Shown here: positions 35,615 through 44,309 of the stretch, piece by piece
Numbering within the stretch: the stretch's first letter is position 1
Layout of the letters: every line of letters starts with the position of its first letter
NCBI GenBank assembly: GCA_030530205.1
Contig: JAUMVK010000002.1
Span: forward strand, 124,001 to 188,000
Origin: RGIG3701 sp030530205
Lineage (GTDB): Bacteria; Planctomycetota; Planctomycetia; Pirellulales; Thermoguttaceae
Direction of reading: 5' to 3'
Length of the DNA stretch: 64,000 bases
Program-made: the position numbers and the translations under genes
The notes under the pieces: generated by a model
Databases searched by the model: none
What the model was told of the DNA's origin: nothing
What the model saw: the letters and a program-made list of their open reading frames with translations, nothing else

Positions 35615-38449
35615 ATGAGCAGGATTTCAGTTTTCACGTTTATTTTTCTTGGGTTCTTTTTTCCCGCGGTGGTCTCCAATGCGGATATGGATCTCGCCCG
35701 AAATGGAAAATGTACCTCGGTTTTAGTTCTCGCGCCGGATGTGGATCCAGGAATTCAGCAGGCCGCGGCAGACCTTCAGATCTACTTTGAGAAGATCACC
35801 GGCGCACCGCTTGAACTCTCGCTGACGCTTGGCGGCTCCACTCCCGCGCAGGGCAAGGTCCTGATCATGATTACGACCACAGACAAGGCCGGGAAACTTC
35901 TGACTCCCGAGATGAAGAAGAAACTCAGCGGCGGCCTGCCTGATGCCTGTGCTTTGAAGGGCTCCGGAAAGCGTATCCTCATCGTGGGGAACAGCGTGCT
36001 GGGGGCGCGGAACGGCATTTACGTCTTTCTCCAGAAGTACCTCGGCTGCCGATGGTTCTACCCCGGCGAGATGGGCGAGTATTACCCGAAAAACCCGACC
36101 ATCTCGCTCAAGCCGTTCGACGATTTCCACAATCCGTCGTACAAACGGCGCGAACTCGGCTGCTTCTCGGTTTTCAAAGGGACGTGGGACTACAAGGAAA
36201 TCGAAAACTGGACGTACCGGAACTGCCTTCACGGGGCGCTCTCGATGAAAAACTTCCGTTTCGGCTCGGCGAGCAAAGGCGGCCACATGTCGTTCCAGGA
36301 CGCCGTCCCTGAGTCCCTTTTTGATGAGCATCCGGAATACTTCCCCCTGATCGACGGCAAGCGCGTAAAATGCCTGAAGGATAATCCGGAGATGCACGTT
36401 CAGCGGTGCGTCTCCAATCCGAAGGTCCGCGAGATGATGATCAAGAGCATTTGCGACTTCTACGACTCGACCGAGGACGGTTCCTACTGCATGGGGGCGT
36501 GGGACATTGAAAACGCCTGGTGCCAGTGCGACGCGTGCCGGAAAATGGCCGACGACCACGGCGAATATTCCATCTCGAAGATCTTCCACGTGTTTTACTC
36601 GGACGTGGCGCGCGAAGTTCGGAAGAAGTACCCGAACGCCAAGCTGAATTTCTTCATCTATTCGCAGTACCGCGACCCGCCAAAGCCGGAATGGAAGATC
36701 GAGTACCCGGACAACATCGAAGCGGTTTACTGCCCGCACGGGAAATGCGAGATGCACCGGTTCAACGATCCGAACTGTTACCGGAACAAGAGGTACATGG
36801 ACTGGTATCTCGCGTGGAGAAAAGCCTTCCCGAAGATGGAATTCACGATTTTCGACTACCTGGTCTGCGTGAACAATCACTACGCGCCGCTTGAATACAT
36901 CGCGGGCGAAAACGTCAAGCAGTGGGTCAAAGACGGTTTTTCCGGCTACGAAGACCACCAGAACAACGAAAGCATGCTCTGGACGCACAACTGGCAGCTG
37001 ACCTACGTCAACGCGCGGCTTTTGTGGGACGCGTCGCTTTCCGTCGAGGAGATCATGGACGAGGCGTACGACCTCTACTACGGCCCGGCCGCCAAAGCGA
37101 TGAAGAAATACCACGCCTACCGCCGGCAGCTTTGGGAGAACGCCCCGACAGCCCACTGCGGCTACCCGCACTCACCCGACCGGACGGGTGAATGTCTTCT
37201 TGTTCCGGGAAGTCAGGAGAAACTCGAGAAGTACCTCGCCAAAGCCCTGGAAGAACTGGACGAAGCGGCCAAAGACCCTAAAGCCGATAAAGAACGCCTG
37301 GCCCTGAACCGCGCCCGAGTCGAACAGGATAAAACGTTCCTCGAAACCATCTGGGTCGAAAACTACAAAAAGATCGAGGCGATGGCGAAATCCGACCGCA
37401 AAATGCCGGTACGACCGTGCGTGGGCAAAATCACGATCGACGGCTCGCTCGATGAGGACGCCTGGAAAAAGGCGCTTCCCGTCGATTCGTTCCGCCAGTC
37501 GGGCGGTGGCGACCCAACGGAACAGACCCGCGTGAGCGTCCTTTACGACGCCGAAAACTGGTACATCGGGATCGAGGCGCTGACCGAAAACGCCAAAACG
37601 CCGCTCACTGCCAAAATCAAGGGCCCGGACAATCCGAAGACGAACACTGACGACAGTCTGGAGATCTTCATCGCGGCCCCGGGCCAGGAGTACCGCCACT
37701 GGATGATCAACACGAACGGCGCGGTTTACGACGCGAAAGGCACGAATAAAGTTTTCAAGACAAAAATTCAGGCCAAGGTTAAGGTCCATAAAAAACGCTA
37801 CGTTCTTGAAGCGAAGATCCCCGCCCAGTCGCTCGGCGTCCCGAAAATCGAGCCGGGCCAGGTGTGGCAGTTCCATTTCTGGAGAAATGTGACGAACCTC
37901 CAGGCTCCCGCCTCGCACGAGATGTACGGTCTGGACGGCGTGAAGCCGCACGACCAGCCGCAGTTCCGCCGCGCGATGATCGGCACGTCCGTCCTGAATA
38001 ACGGCGACTTCAGCATCATCAACGAGGAAAAGCATTTCCCGAAAGATTGGAGCATCACCCCGGGTGGGTCACAGACGGACGTGGCCGGCAGAACGGCCGT
38101 GAATCTTCACCCTTCGGCCCTTTACCAGTACATGAAGCTCGACGGCGGGTGGAAGAACGAGAAATACATCGTTACCGGCCGCATGCTCGCTTCCGGCATC
38201 TCGGGCAAACAGCCCGCCAGGGTCACGGTTTACGTGCGCACCAATCGGGACCAACTCGCCAAACCGGAAAAAGAGCGTAAAGAGGGAGCCTTTGGAGAAC
38301 GGCGCGATCTGCTGAAGACGAATCTGACGGAAAACCCGCAGGAGTTCACCTTCGAGTTCGACATGCTTCCGGGTGAACACGGGTACTTGTACGTTTCCTC
38401 CGACACCGACGCGACGGTTTACTATGTCATGGCCGCTCGAAAAGACTGA
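35615..38449 (+). CDS. Secreted DUF4838 protein with C-terminal CBM9-like domain
   Basis: 944 residues with a signal peptide (first ~23). The N-terminal alpha/beta domain resembles the small domain before GH20/GH67 barrels (QQAAADLQIYFEKITG, LIVGNSVLGARNGIYVFLQ, LGCRWFYPGE). The DUF4838 barrel follows (CVSNPKVREMM, WDIENAWCQCDACRKM, FFIYSQYRDPPKPEW). Residues ~590-780 (KITIDGSLDEDAWKKA, VSVLYDAENWYIGIEA) look like a family 9 carbohydrate-binding module, and about 160 more beta-rich residues close the protein. Likely a polysaccharide-acting enzyme of unknown specificity. It has its own promoter and terminator. A paralogue lies at 47236. Confidence 0.8.
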   Translation: MSRISVFTFIFLGFFFPAVVSNADMDLARNGKCTSVLVLAPDVDPGIQQAAADLQIYFEKITGAPLELSLTLGGSTPAQGKVLIMITTTDKAGKLLTPEMKKKLSGGLPDACALKGSGKRILIVGNSVLGARNGIYVFLQKYLGCRWFYPGEMGEYYPKNPTISLKPFDDFHNPSYKRRELGCFSVFKGTWDYKEIENWTYRNCLHGALSMKNFRFGSASKGGHMSFQDAVPESLFDEHPEYFPLIDGKRVKCLKDNPEMHVQRCVSNPKVREMMIKSICDFYDSTEDGSYCMGAWDIENAWCQCDACRKMADDHGEYSISKIFHVFYSDVAREVRKKYPNAKLNFFIYSQYRDPPKPEWKIEYPDNIEAVYCPHGKCEMHRFNDPNCYRNKRYMDWYLAWRKAFPKMEFTIFDYLVCVNNHYAPLEYIAGENVKQWVKDGFSGYEDHQNNESMLWTHNWQLTYVNARLLWDASLSVEEIMDEAYDLYYGPAAKAMKKYHAYRRQLWENAPTAHCGYPHSPDRTGECLLVPGSQEKLEKYLAKALEELDEAAKDPKADKERLALNRARVEQDKTFLETIWVENYKKIEAMAKSDRKMPVRPCVGKITIDGSLDEDAWKKALPVDSFRQSGGGDPTEQTRVSVLYDAENWYIGIEALTENAKTPLTAKIKGPDNPKTNTDDSLEIFIAAPGQEYRHWMINTNGAVYDAKGTNKVFKTKIQAKVKVHKKRYVLEAKIPAQSLGVPKIEPGQVWQFHFWRNVTNLQAPASHEMYGLDGVKPHDQPQFRRAMIGTSVLNNGDFSIINEEKHFPKDWSITPGGSQTDVAGRTAVNLHPSALYQYMKLDGGWKNEKYIVTGRMLASGISGKQPARVTVYVRTNRDQLAKPEKERKEGAFGERRDLLKTNLTENPQEFTFEFDMLPGEHGYLYVSSDTDATVYYVMAARKD

Positions 38450-38478
38450 GGCTGGAAAGACTTTTGAACGTCAGAACG

Positions 38479-38508
38479 AACGCGCCATTTAAATTGGGGC
38501 GCGTTTTT
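38479..38508 (+). terminator. Terminator of the DUF4838 gene
   Basis: Stem AACGCGCC / GGCGCGTT (8 bp), loop of 11, then TTT; 30 bases behind the stop. Confidence 0.7.
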
Positions 38509-38540
38509 AAAATCATCCTCCTATTTAAAAGTCCCAAGTC

Positions 38541-38569
38541 TTGACAACGAGATTGACTTATATTATAAT
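38541..38569 (+). promoter_or_regulatory. Full-consensus sigma70 promoter of the 38666 oxidoreductase
   Basis: TTGACA (38541-38546), spacer exactly 17, TATAAT (38564-38569). Both boxes match the consensus in every position. The predicted leader is about 90 bases. Confidence 0.8.
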
Positions 38570-38665
38570 ATGAATTGTAACGTTCGATATTCTTTGTTTA
38601 CCGTTGAGCTGTTGCGATTCATTGCAATAGCCTGCTAAAGTTCCCTGCCTACAGAAAGGATTACA

Positions 38666-40027
38666 ATGATGATTTCAAGACGAGATCTTTTGAAGTCAAC
38701 CCTGCCGATCGTTCCGATTCTGGTTTCTGCCAGTACCTTGGGTCTTGCGGACGAAGCAGCTCCCAGTGAGCGCGTTCGCGTTGGCATCATCGGTCAGGGC
38801 GGCCGCGGCCGCGGCTTCCTGAACAGCTACCTGAAAACCGCCCGGAATATCGAGATCGGCGGCGTCTGCGACGTTTTTGAGCCTCGCCTTGACGATGCCG
38901 CGAAGAAATTCCCTGATCTTCCGCGGTACACCGACTTCCGCAAGATGATCGAGGAGCAGAAACTCGACGGCGTTCACGTCGAAACGACCACCCACCAGCG
39001 CGTTTGGGTCGGGATCCAGGCGATGCTCATGGGTGTGCACATCTACATGGAAAAGCCGATGGCGCTGACGATCAAGGAAGGCCGTGCGCTGGTCAACGCA
39101 GCCCGTAAACTCAAGAAAGTCGTTCAGGTCGGCACCCAGCAGCGTTCCCTGCCGCTCTGCAAGTGGGCGTGCGATCAGGTCGCCAACGGCGTCATCGGGA
39201 AGGTCAAGACCGTCCTGGTCCCCAACTTCGTCGGTCCGTACCCGGTCCCGGATGAACCCAAGTACTACATGGACCCGAAAGACTGCCCGGACTGGTGGAA
39301 CACGTGGACGAACCAGGCGAAGCTGCGCGCGTGTATTCCGGAGATCCAGTACGGCTGGTCACGCTGGGCCGATTACGACGCCGGCGGTCTTTGCTTCGGC
39401 GTTTCCGGCTGGGGGACCCACTCGTTCGACCAGATGCAGATGGCCATCGGCACGAGCCTGACCGGCCCGACCCGGATCCGTCTGGAGGAGCCGTGCGAGA
39501 TCCGCGACTCCGGCAAGTACCCGAACCGTGCGTACGGCGAAGAGGAAACCGGCGTCCAGTACTACGGCATGGCGCGCGTGACCGGCCCGAGGGCCCGGAT
39601 GACCATGTGGTACGAAAACGGCGTCGAGGTCCGCTTTGAGCTGGACGGCGACCGCGGCCCGGGGCTGGGCTGCATCGTCGTCGGCGAAAACGGCAAGATG
39701 GAGATCAACCGCCACAAGGTTTCGTCTAACCCGAAAGAAATCGCCGCCTCGCTTCCCGAAGAATGCAAGAACAAGCGCGACGAAACGGTTTACCACGCGG
39801 AGAACTGGGCCGACTGCATCAAGAACGGCGGTACGCCCAACGCCGACGTGGAGATCGGTCAGCGTTCCACGACGATCTGCGAGCTGGTCAACATCGTCCG
39901 CGCCACCGCCCCGGTCGGTCAGGACGTTCACTGGGATCCGGTCAAGGAAGAGTTCACCGACCTGCCGGAAGGGAACAAACTCCTCTCCCGTCCGCGCCGC
40001 GAAGGGTGGGAACTGCCCGAAGTTTGA
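38666..40027 (+). CDS. Gfo/Idh/MocA family oxidoreductase with Tat leader
   Basis: 453 residues. ISRRDLLKSTLPIVP is a clear twin-arginine leader. Rossmann motif VGIIGQGGRGRGF, catalytic lysine in EKPMALTIKEG (about residue 130), and the C-terminal domain with VSGWGTHSFDQMQMA. An exported NAD(P)-dependent sugar or polyol oxidoreductase; the substrate is not known. It is followed after 90 bases by a DUF1080 protein, a pairing consistent with the 3-keto-glycoside route in which the oxidoreductase makes and DUF1080 cleaves the keto-sugar. Confidence 0.88.
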   Translation: MMISRRDLLKSTLPIVPILVSASTLGLADEAAPSERVRVGIIGQGGRGRGFLNSYLKTARNIEIGGVCDVFEPRLDDAAKKFPDLPRYTDFRKMIEEQKLDGVHVETTTHQRVWVGIQAMLMGVHIYMEKPMALTIKEGRALVNAARKLKKVVQVGTQQRSLPLCKWACDQVANGVIGKVKTVLVPNFVGPYPVPDEPKYYMDPKDCPDWWNTWTNQAKLRACIPEIQYGWSRWADYDAGGLCFGVSGWGTHSFDQMQMAIGTSLTGPTRIRLEEPCEIRDSGKYPNRAYGEEETGVQYYGMARVTGPRARMTMWYENGVEVRFELDGDRGPGLGCIVVGENGKMEINRHKVSSNPKEIAASLPEECKNKRDETVYHAENWADCIKNGGTPNADVEIGQRSTTICELVNIVRATAPVGQDVHWDPVKEEFTDLPEGNKLLSRPRREGWELPEV

Positions 40028-40117
40028 TTTAATGTGTAATCAGGAATGCGTAATTCGTAATTGTCTCGCGGAGCGTGGGAAGCGCTTCGCGAGCGTGCTT
40101 CTAACCTCATAAAAATC

Positions 40118-40819
40118 ATGAAAAAGTTTTCATTCATAACAGTATTAACGGCGTGGGCGTTTTGCGTCTCGGCCATTTTTGCCGCGGATAATCAGGCGCC
40201 GGAAGGTTTCGTCTCCCTGTTCGACGGCAAGACGCTGACCAACTGGGAAGGCGACCCGACGTTCTGGTCGGTCCAGGACGGCTGCATCACGGGCGTTTCG
40301 ACCCCTGAAAAGAAGATCCCGTACAGCATGCACATCGCGTGGACGGGCGAGCCGGTCGGCGATTTTGAACTCCTCATTGATTTCAAGCTCATCAACGGCA
40401 ATTCCGGCATCATGTACCGCGCCGCCAAAGACGCCCGCCGCAAGTGGGGCCTGATGGGCTACCAGGCCGACATCGACTCCCGCAACTCGTACACCGGCAT
40501 CATGTACGGCGAAGAGATCGGCGGGATCCTCACCGGCCGCGGCCAGAAATGCAAGATCGGCACCGACCGGAAAGCGGTCCTTCTGGAACAGTTCGCCTCG
40601 TCGGATGAGCTGGCGAAGAAGATCAACTTCGAGGACTGGAACACCTACCGGATCGTTGTGAAAGGGAACGTCATGACGCACTACATCAACGGCGTCCTGA
40701 TGAGCGAGACGATCGAGGAAGACCCGTCCATGCTGACCACCGGCACGTTCGGGATGCAGATCCACCCCGGCCCGCCAATGACCGTTCAGTTCAAGAACAT
40801 TTACCTGAAGAAACTTTAG
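40118..40819 (+). CDS. Secreted DUF1080 (3-keto-disaccharide hydrolase-like) protein
   Basis: 233 residues from the ATG at 40118, which directly opens the signal peptide KKFSFITVLTAWAF (cleavage near IFAAD). An upstream GTG-type extension gives no leader. DUF1080 marks: FVSLFDGKTLTNWEGDP, FWSVQDGCITGVSTPEK, DFKLINGNSGIMYR, GYQADI and the terminal FKNIYLKKL. Strong similarity to the protein at 4786-5502. It probably works with the preceding exported oxidoreductase. Confidence 0.87.
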   Translation: MKKFSFITVLTAWAFCVSAIFAADNQAPEGFVSLFDGKTLTNWEGDPTFWSVQDGCITGVSTPEKKIPYSMHIAWTGEPVGDFELLIDFKLINGNSGIMYRAAKDARRKWGLMGYQADIDSRNSYTGIMYGEEIGGILTGRGQKCKIGTDRKAVLLEQFASSDELAKKINFEDWNTYRIVVKGNVMTHYINGVLMSETIEEDPSMLTTGTFGMQIHPGPPMTVQFKNIYLKKL

Positions 40820-40919
40820 TTGGGTTGGAACGCCTCGCCGATCCTGACAGCGGGGCAAGCCGCTTAAAGCAGCGAAAACTTTTTGGCTAAAGATCAGGCC
40901 CGTCCCGCTTCCACCCTTT

Positions 40920-41037
40920 ATTTAAACACGGATTTCCACGGATTAAAAAGATTAAAAGGATTTTTAAAAAGGGCTTTACTCTTTTTCTTTAAAAATCTGT
41001 GCTCATCCTTTTAATCCGTGGAAATCCGTGTTTAAAT
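40920..41037. repeat. Large inverted repeat A (29-bp perfect arms)
   Basis: The left arm starts ATTTAAACACGGATTTCC and continues CACGGATTAAAA (40920-40948). The right arm (41009-41037) is its exact reverse complement. The 60-base centre holds further pairing (GGATTTTTAAA / TTTAAAAATC). It fills the gap between two convergent genes and could stop transcription from both sides. It is the same family as repeat B. Confidence 0.8.
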
Positions 41038-41111
41038 GGAATCATGAAGTGAAGTGCGTCGGGGTTTGGCCGCGTTTGGAAATCGGCTTTTCCAGTCTGT
41101 GAACGCCCGTT

Positions 41112-41846
41112 TTACTTTCGGGAAACTCCCCAGATCGTTTCGATCATTTCAAACCCGACAGGGTCGTGTCGGCGGAATTCGGTCTTGACGAACGGGTAGA
41201 AGTCGTTTTCCCCGAAATAACATTCCGTCAGCTCGGCGAAGTACTCCATCGGGTTGGTCGTTGCGTAGGCTTTGTCTTCCTGTTGGAAGAAGTTCAAAAC
41301 CCGGTCGTAGAGTTTGTTCTCCATCGCGTTTCTGTAGGCGTGGAGAATTGTTTCGTTCCGTTCGCCGTTTTCGACCGTCTTGAAATGGTACGCATGAGCC
41401 AGTTCGTGCAGAAGCATCATCGGTTGACGGTCGTATTCGTTCAGAAAATACCGGGCGTTCGGAATGTCGATCGCGCCGGTTTTGTCCGGATTGACACCGT
41501 GAGTCTCGAGCCACTCCCGGCTGACGTGGTAGCACGGCACGAAGTACGTCGGGTCTTTTTTCTGGATCCAGAACGACGTTTTCTGTAGCTCCTTGACCGC
41601 CGGTTCCGGAAGAAGGACCTTGACCTGCATCAGCATCAGATCGATCAGGTTCATGGACTGTTTATCCAGCTCAGGATCGGCTTGAAGGTCGGCAGCGACG
41701 TAAACTGTCCAGCCGCAAATGTCGCGCTGGACATACTCCGACGTCGGAACGTACGGCGCACAGGTTTTCTCCTCCTCGCCGTAAAGCGGTACGGCCAGCA
41801 GCAACGAAACAAGAAGCATCTGGAGTAAATGTGAAAAGTATTTCAT
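41112..41846 (-). CDS. Secreted zinc metallopeptidase-like protein (HExxH, gluzincin type)
   Basis: 244 residues from the ATG at 41846, which opens a signal peptide (KYFSHLLQMLLVSLLLAVPLYG, cleaved near LYGEE; shown only as context, residues 1-23). The zinc motif is HELAHAYH (about residues 148-155), and a downstream EYFAELTECYFG (about 212-223) supplies the third, glutamate ligand, as in the ATLF/gluzincin group. The target is unknown. Upstream of the start lie two REP-like copies. It converges on the DUF1080 gene across inverted repeat A. Confidence 0.75.
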   Translation of the reverse strand: MKYFSHLLQMLLVSLLLAVPLYGEEEKTCAPYVPTSEYVQRDICGWTVYVAADLQADPELDKQSMNLIDLMLMQVKVLLPEPAVKELQKTSFWIQKKDPTYFVPCYHVSREWLETHGVNPDKTGAIDIPNARYFLNEYDRQPMMLLHELAHAYHFKTVENGERNETILHAYRNAMENKLYDRVLNFFQQEDKAYATTNPMEYFAELTECYFGENDFYPFVKTEFRRHDPVGFEMIETIWGVSRK

Positions 41847-41864
41847 TGTGTGGAGTGGAATTTG

Positions 41865-41888
41865 GGGGACGGCGCATCCTGCGTCGGC
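41865..41888. repeat. REP-like palindrome, copy 7 (variant)
   Basis: GGGGACGGCGCATCCTGC-GTCGGC keeps the head and symmetry of the family, with changes in the stem that are compensated on the other arm (GC-GCA / TGC-GTC). Plus orientation. Confidence 0.5.
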
Positions 41889-41911
41889 TAAAAATTGTAA
41901 GTTCAATATTT

Positions 41912-41935
41912 GACGACACTGGAAGCGTCGTCCCC
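41912..41935. repeat. REP-like palindrome, copy 8 (inverted)
   Basis: Minus orientation with one stem change (GACGACACT). Together with copy 7 it forms an inverted pair 23 bases apart, as copies 3 and 4 do. Confidence 0.7.
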
Positions 41936-41943
41936 GTATAAAC

Positions 41944-42768
41944 TCATACGAGCGCTTTCAGCCCTTTCAGGCATTCCGCGGCGTCTTCGACGGGCGTTTT
42001 ATCGTTTTCGCACTCAATGATGAACCATTCCGCACCGCCTTCGTTCGCCAGGGCGGGAAGGACTTCTTTCCACTTCACGTCACCTTTGCCGATGATTCCG
42101 CCGCCGCCCGCTTCCGCGATGTGGTTGACCTTGGAACGACCGGCGTACTTCTTGATGAACGGGACCGGGTCCGCGCCGCCCACGACGCAGTGACCGATAT
42201 CGAGCTGGTGAACGACTTCTTTCGGCGTGTTTTCAAAGACCAGATCCCACGCGCTCTTGCCGTCGAAGGTCGGGGCCATTTCGTGGCAGTGATTGTGGAA
42301 GCCGACGCACATTCCGTACGGCTTCATCAAATCGACGCGGCTCGTGAGCCACTCGGCGAATTTGAGCCAGCCGTCCTTCGTGTCGGAGTTGAACCACGGA
42401 ACGATGAGGTATTTGCCGCCAATCGTGGCCATGTAGTCGCACGTCTGCTTCAGGTTCGCGTCGTCGAGCGACTCCTTCGGCGTGTGCGTCCCGGTGCAGA
42501 CCAGGCCGTTCGCGTCGATCATCTTGCGGAACTCTTTCGCGTCAGCGCCGAAATTGCCGGACATCAGCTCGACGCCCTGGTAACCCATCTTCGCGGTGGC
42601 TTCGATCATCTTCGGGAGATCGACTTTGCACGCCTCGCGGATGGAGTAAAGCTGGAGCGCGATCGGGATCGATTTCGGGCATGCGGCCATCAGGTTGAGC
42701 GGAAGGGCGGAAGCCACGGCGGCTCCCAGTCCCAGTCTCAGAAGGTCACGGCGGGTGAGTGTACTCAT
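41944..42768 (-). CDS. Sugar phosphate isomerase/epimerase with Tat leader
   Basis: 274 residues. TLTRRDLLRLGLGAAVAS is a Tat leader, so the enzyme is exported. TIM-barrel marks: IALQLYSIREACK, YQGVELMSGNFG, FHNHCHEMAP, QLDIGHCVVGGADP (metal-site acid and histidine), HIAEAGGGG, and FIIECENDK with the final catalytic-type glutamate. The substrate is not known. It is the third enzyme of this fold in the window, two of which are exported. Confidence 0.85.
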   Translation of the reverse strand: MSTLTRRDLLRLGLGAAVASALPLNLMAACPKSIPIALQLYSIREACKVDLPKMIEATAKMGYQGVELMSGNFGADAKEFRKMIDANGLVCTGTHTPKESLDDANLKQTCDYMATIGGKYLIVPWFNSDTKDGWLKFAEWLTSRVDLMKPYGMCVGFHNHCHEMAPTFDGKSAWDLVFENTPKEVVHQLDIGHCVVGGADPVPFIKKYAGRSKVNHIAEAGGGGIIGKGDVKWKEVLPALANEGGAEWFIIECENDKTPVEDAAECLKGLKALV

Positions 42769-42871
42769 TTTTTTCTTCCTTTCTTGAAGTTGGAGAAACG
42801 GGAAATTTTAATTCAAGGAAGTGCCAAAAGCCCCTTTTCAAACACCAAACCGGTTTCGCTTTGACCCTTTT

Positions 42872-43008
42872 ATTTAAACACGGATTTTCACGGATTTAAG
42901 GGATTAAAAGGATTTCATTTGCTTGATTGAAATTTGAGGGAAATACTTGAAAATCCCTTTAAATAATCTGCGGAAATCCTTTTCATCCGTGAAAATCCGT
43001 GTTTAAAT
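42872..43008. repeat. Large inverted repeat B (24-bp perfect arms)
   Basis: Left arm ATTTAAACACGGATTTTCAC-GGAT (42872-42895), right arm its exact reverse complement (42985-43008). The inner parts also pair imperfectly (GGATTAAAAGGATTT / AAATCCTTTTCATCC). The arms match repeat A except for one compensated base pair. It occupies most of the 315-base gap between the isomerase start and the flippase stop; no gene is seen in that gap. Confidence 0.8.
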
Positions 43009-43083
43009 TAAGGAGCGAATCAGGTGGTTCTTGTACTTTGGAAAGGGTGGGGAAGTCTTTGGAACTTCCTTAAGGTTTTAGTT

Positions 43084-44079
43084 TTAGTCTTTGGTTTTTC
43101 CTTTAACGCAGTAAAACGCGGTCCCCATCACGATTTCCACGGCGATCCAGAGGATCCGAAGCACGCAGGCGGAAACCAGCGCGGCGGCCTCCGGCGTCCC
43201 GGTGTACGGCGCGAGGGCCGATGTGATGAGCATCACGATGATTCCTTCCCGGACGCCCATTCCGCCGGGCGCGACGACGATCACAAAACCAGCCACCATG
43301 GAGGCGGTCATCGCGAGCAGTGCGAGCGGATACCCGGCATGCAGTGGAAAATCCAGCCCAACACCACGCAGGGTACACCAGTAACTCGCGCCGAGCAGGA
43401 GCCAGTAGCAGAGCATGATCGGAATGCCGAACAGGAACGTGCGCCAGCTCAGAAGGTCCACTTTCTGGACTTCATTGCTGAATTTTCGTACCCCGATGAG
43501 TTTCACGCCGAACTTGAAAACGGGTGGAAAAATCGGGATCCCGACAAGGCAAAAGAGGAGGAAACTCCCCAAAAGGAGGTTTTGGTCCCCGGTCTGGATC
43601 GACCATCCGACGACGAGCGCTGCGACGACGACCGCCCCGACGGCCATCTGAAGCAGGCCCTCGAGGAAAATGCTCAGAACACAGACCGTCGTATCGACCC
43701 CGGGGCCCCTCAAAAGGCCGGAACGGATCAGCACGACGAAGATCTTTCCGGGGATGTACTTCCCCAAATGGCCGATGATGTGCGCGCGCATGGAGGCGTA
43801 AAACGTGGGCCTCTGGCCGAGCTGGCGCAGGACGCTAAACCAGTACGTGGGCGGGAAAAGGAGCGAAATGCCGTAAAAAAGACCGCCCAGCGCGATCCAG
43901 CCCCACTGGAGATCAAACTGATAATCGGAGGATTGGATCTGCTCCACCGCTTTCGAGAGTTTCCCCCAGATGAGCCACAAAATCGCCAGCACCAGTATAA
44001 CTTGCGCGGCGGTGACGAGGGCCGCGGTGATTTTTTTCTTCGGTTTCCGGGGAGGTTCGGCAGTGGGTGAGGAGTTCAT
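43084..44079 (-). CDS. Lysylphosphatidylglycerol synthase TM-domain (UPF0104) family membrane protein
   Basis: 331 residues with about eight membrane helices and a basic N-terminus (PPRKPKKK). Family marks: LYGISLL-type second helix, SMRAHIIGHLGKYIPGK (the typical GxxxKYxPGK block), the middle LEGLLQMAVG, and VVAPGGMGVREGIIVMLI (PGGxGxRE). Members include the flippase part of MprF and glycolipid-related proteins. The aminoacyl-transferase domain is absent, so a lipid or hopanoid translocation role is the best inference. No gene partner is adjacent. Confidence 0.8.
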   Translation of the reverse strand: MNSSPTAEPPRKPKKKITAALVTAAQVILVLAILWLIWGKLSKAVEQIQSSDYQFDLQWGWIALGGLFYGISLLFPPTYWFSVLRQLGQRPTFYASMRAHIIGHLGKYIPGKIFVVLIRSGLLRGPGVDTTVCVLSIFLEGLLQMAVGAVVVAALVVGWSIQTGDQNLLLGSFLLFCLVGIPIFPPVFKFGVKLIGVRKFSNEVQKVDLLSWRTFLFGIPIMLCYWLLLGASYWCTLRGVGLDFPLHAGYPLALLAMTASMVAGFVIVVAPGGMGVREGIIVMLITSALAPYTGTPEAAALVSACVLRILWIAVEIVMGTAFYCVKGKTKD

Positions 44080-44230
44080 CAGACTTTGGGACGGTACGGG
44101 TTTCGCGGGTCAAAAACGCAGATCCGCTTTTCGGTCGGATCCTTTTTTCTATTTTAATTGAATTTGATTCTGCGTAAAGGCCCCCCACAAGAAATTTTGG
44201 TTTTTTAGCCCTTTTTCCCGGGAGGTATGC

Positions 44231-44259
44231 TTGAAACTTTTGGGCGTTTCGGGTAAAAT
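44231..44259 (+). promoter_or_regulatory. Promoter of the DUF1559-domain gene
   Basis: TTGAAA (44231-44236), spacer 17, TAAAAT (44254-44259) preceded by CGGG. It lies 50 bases before the ATG at 44310. Confidence 0.65.
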
Positions 44260-44309
44260 ACGCTAATGAGACCATTTTCAATCCAATCCCGAACCGAAAG
44301 GAAAACCCG

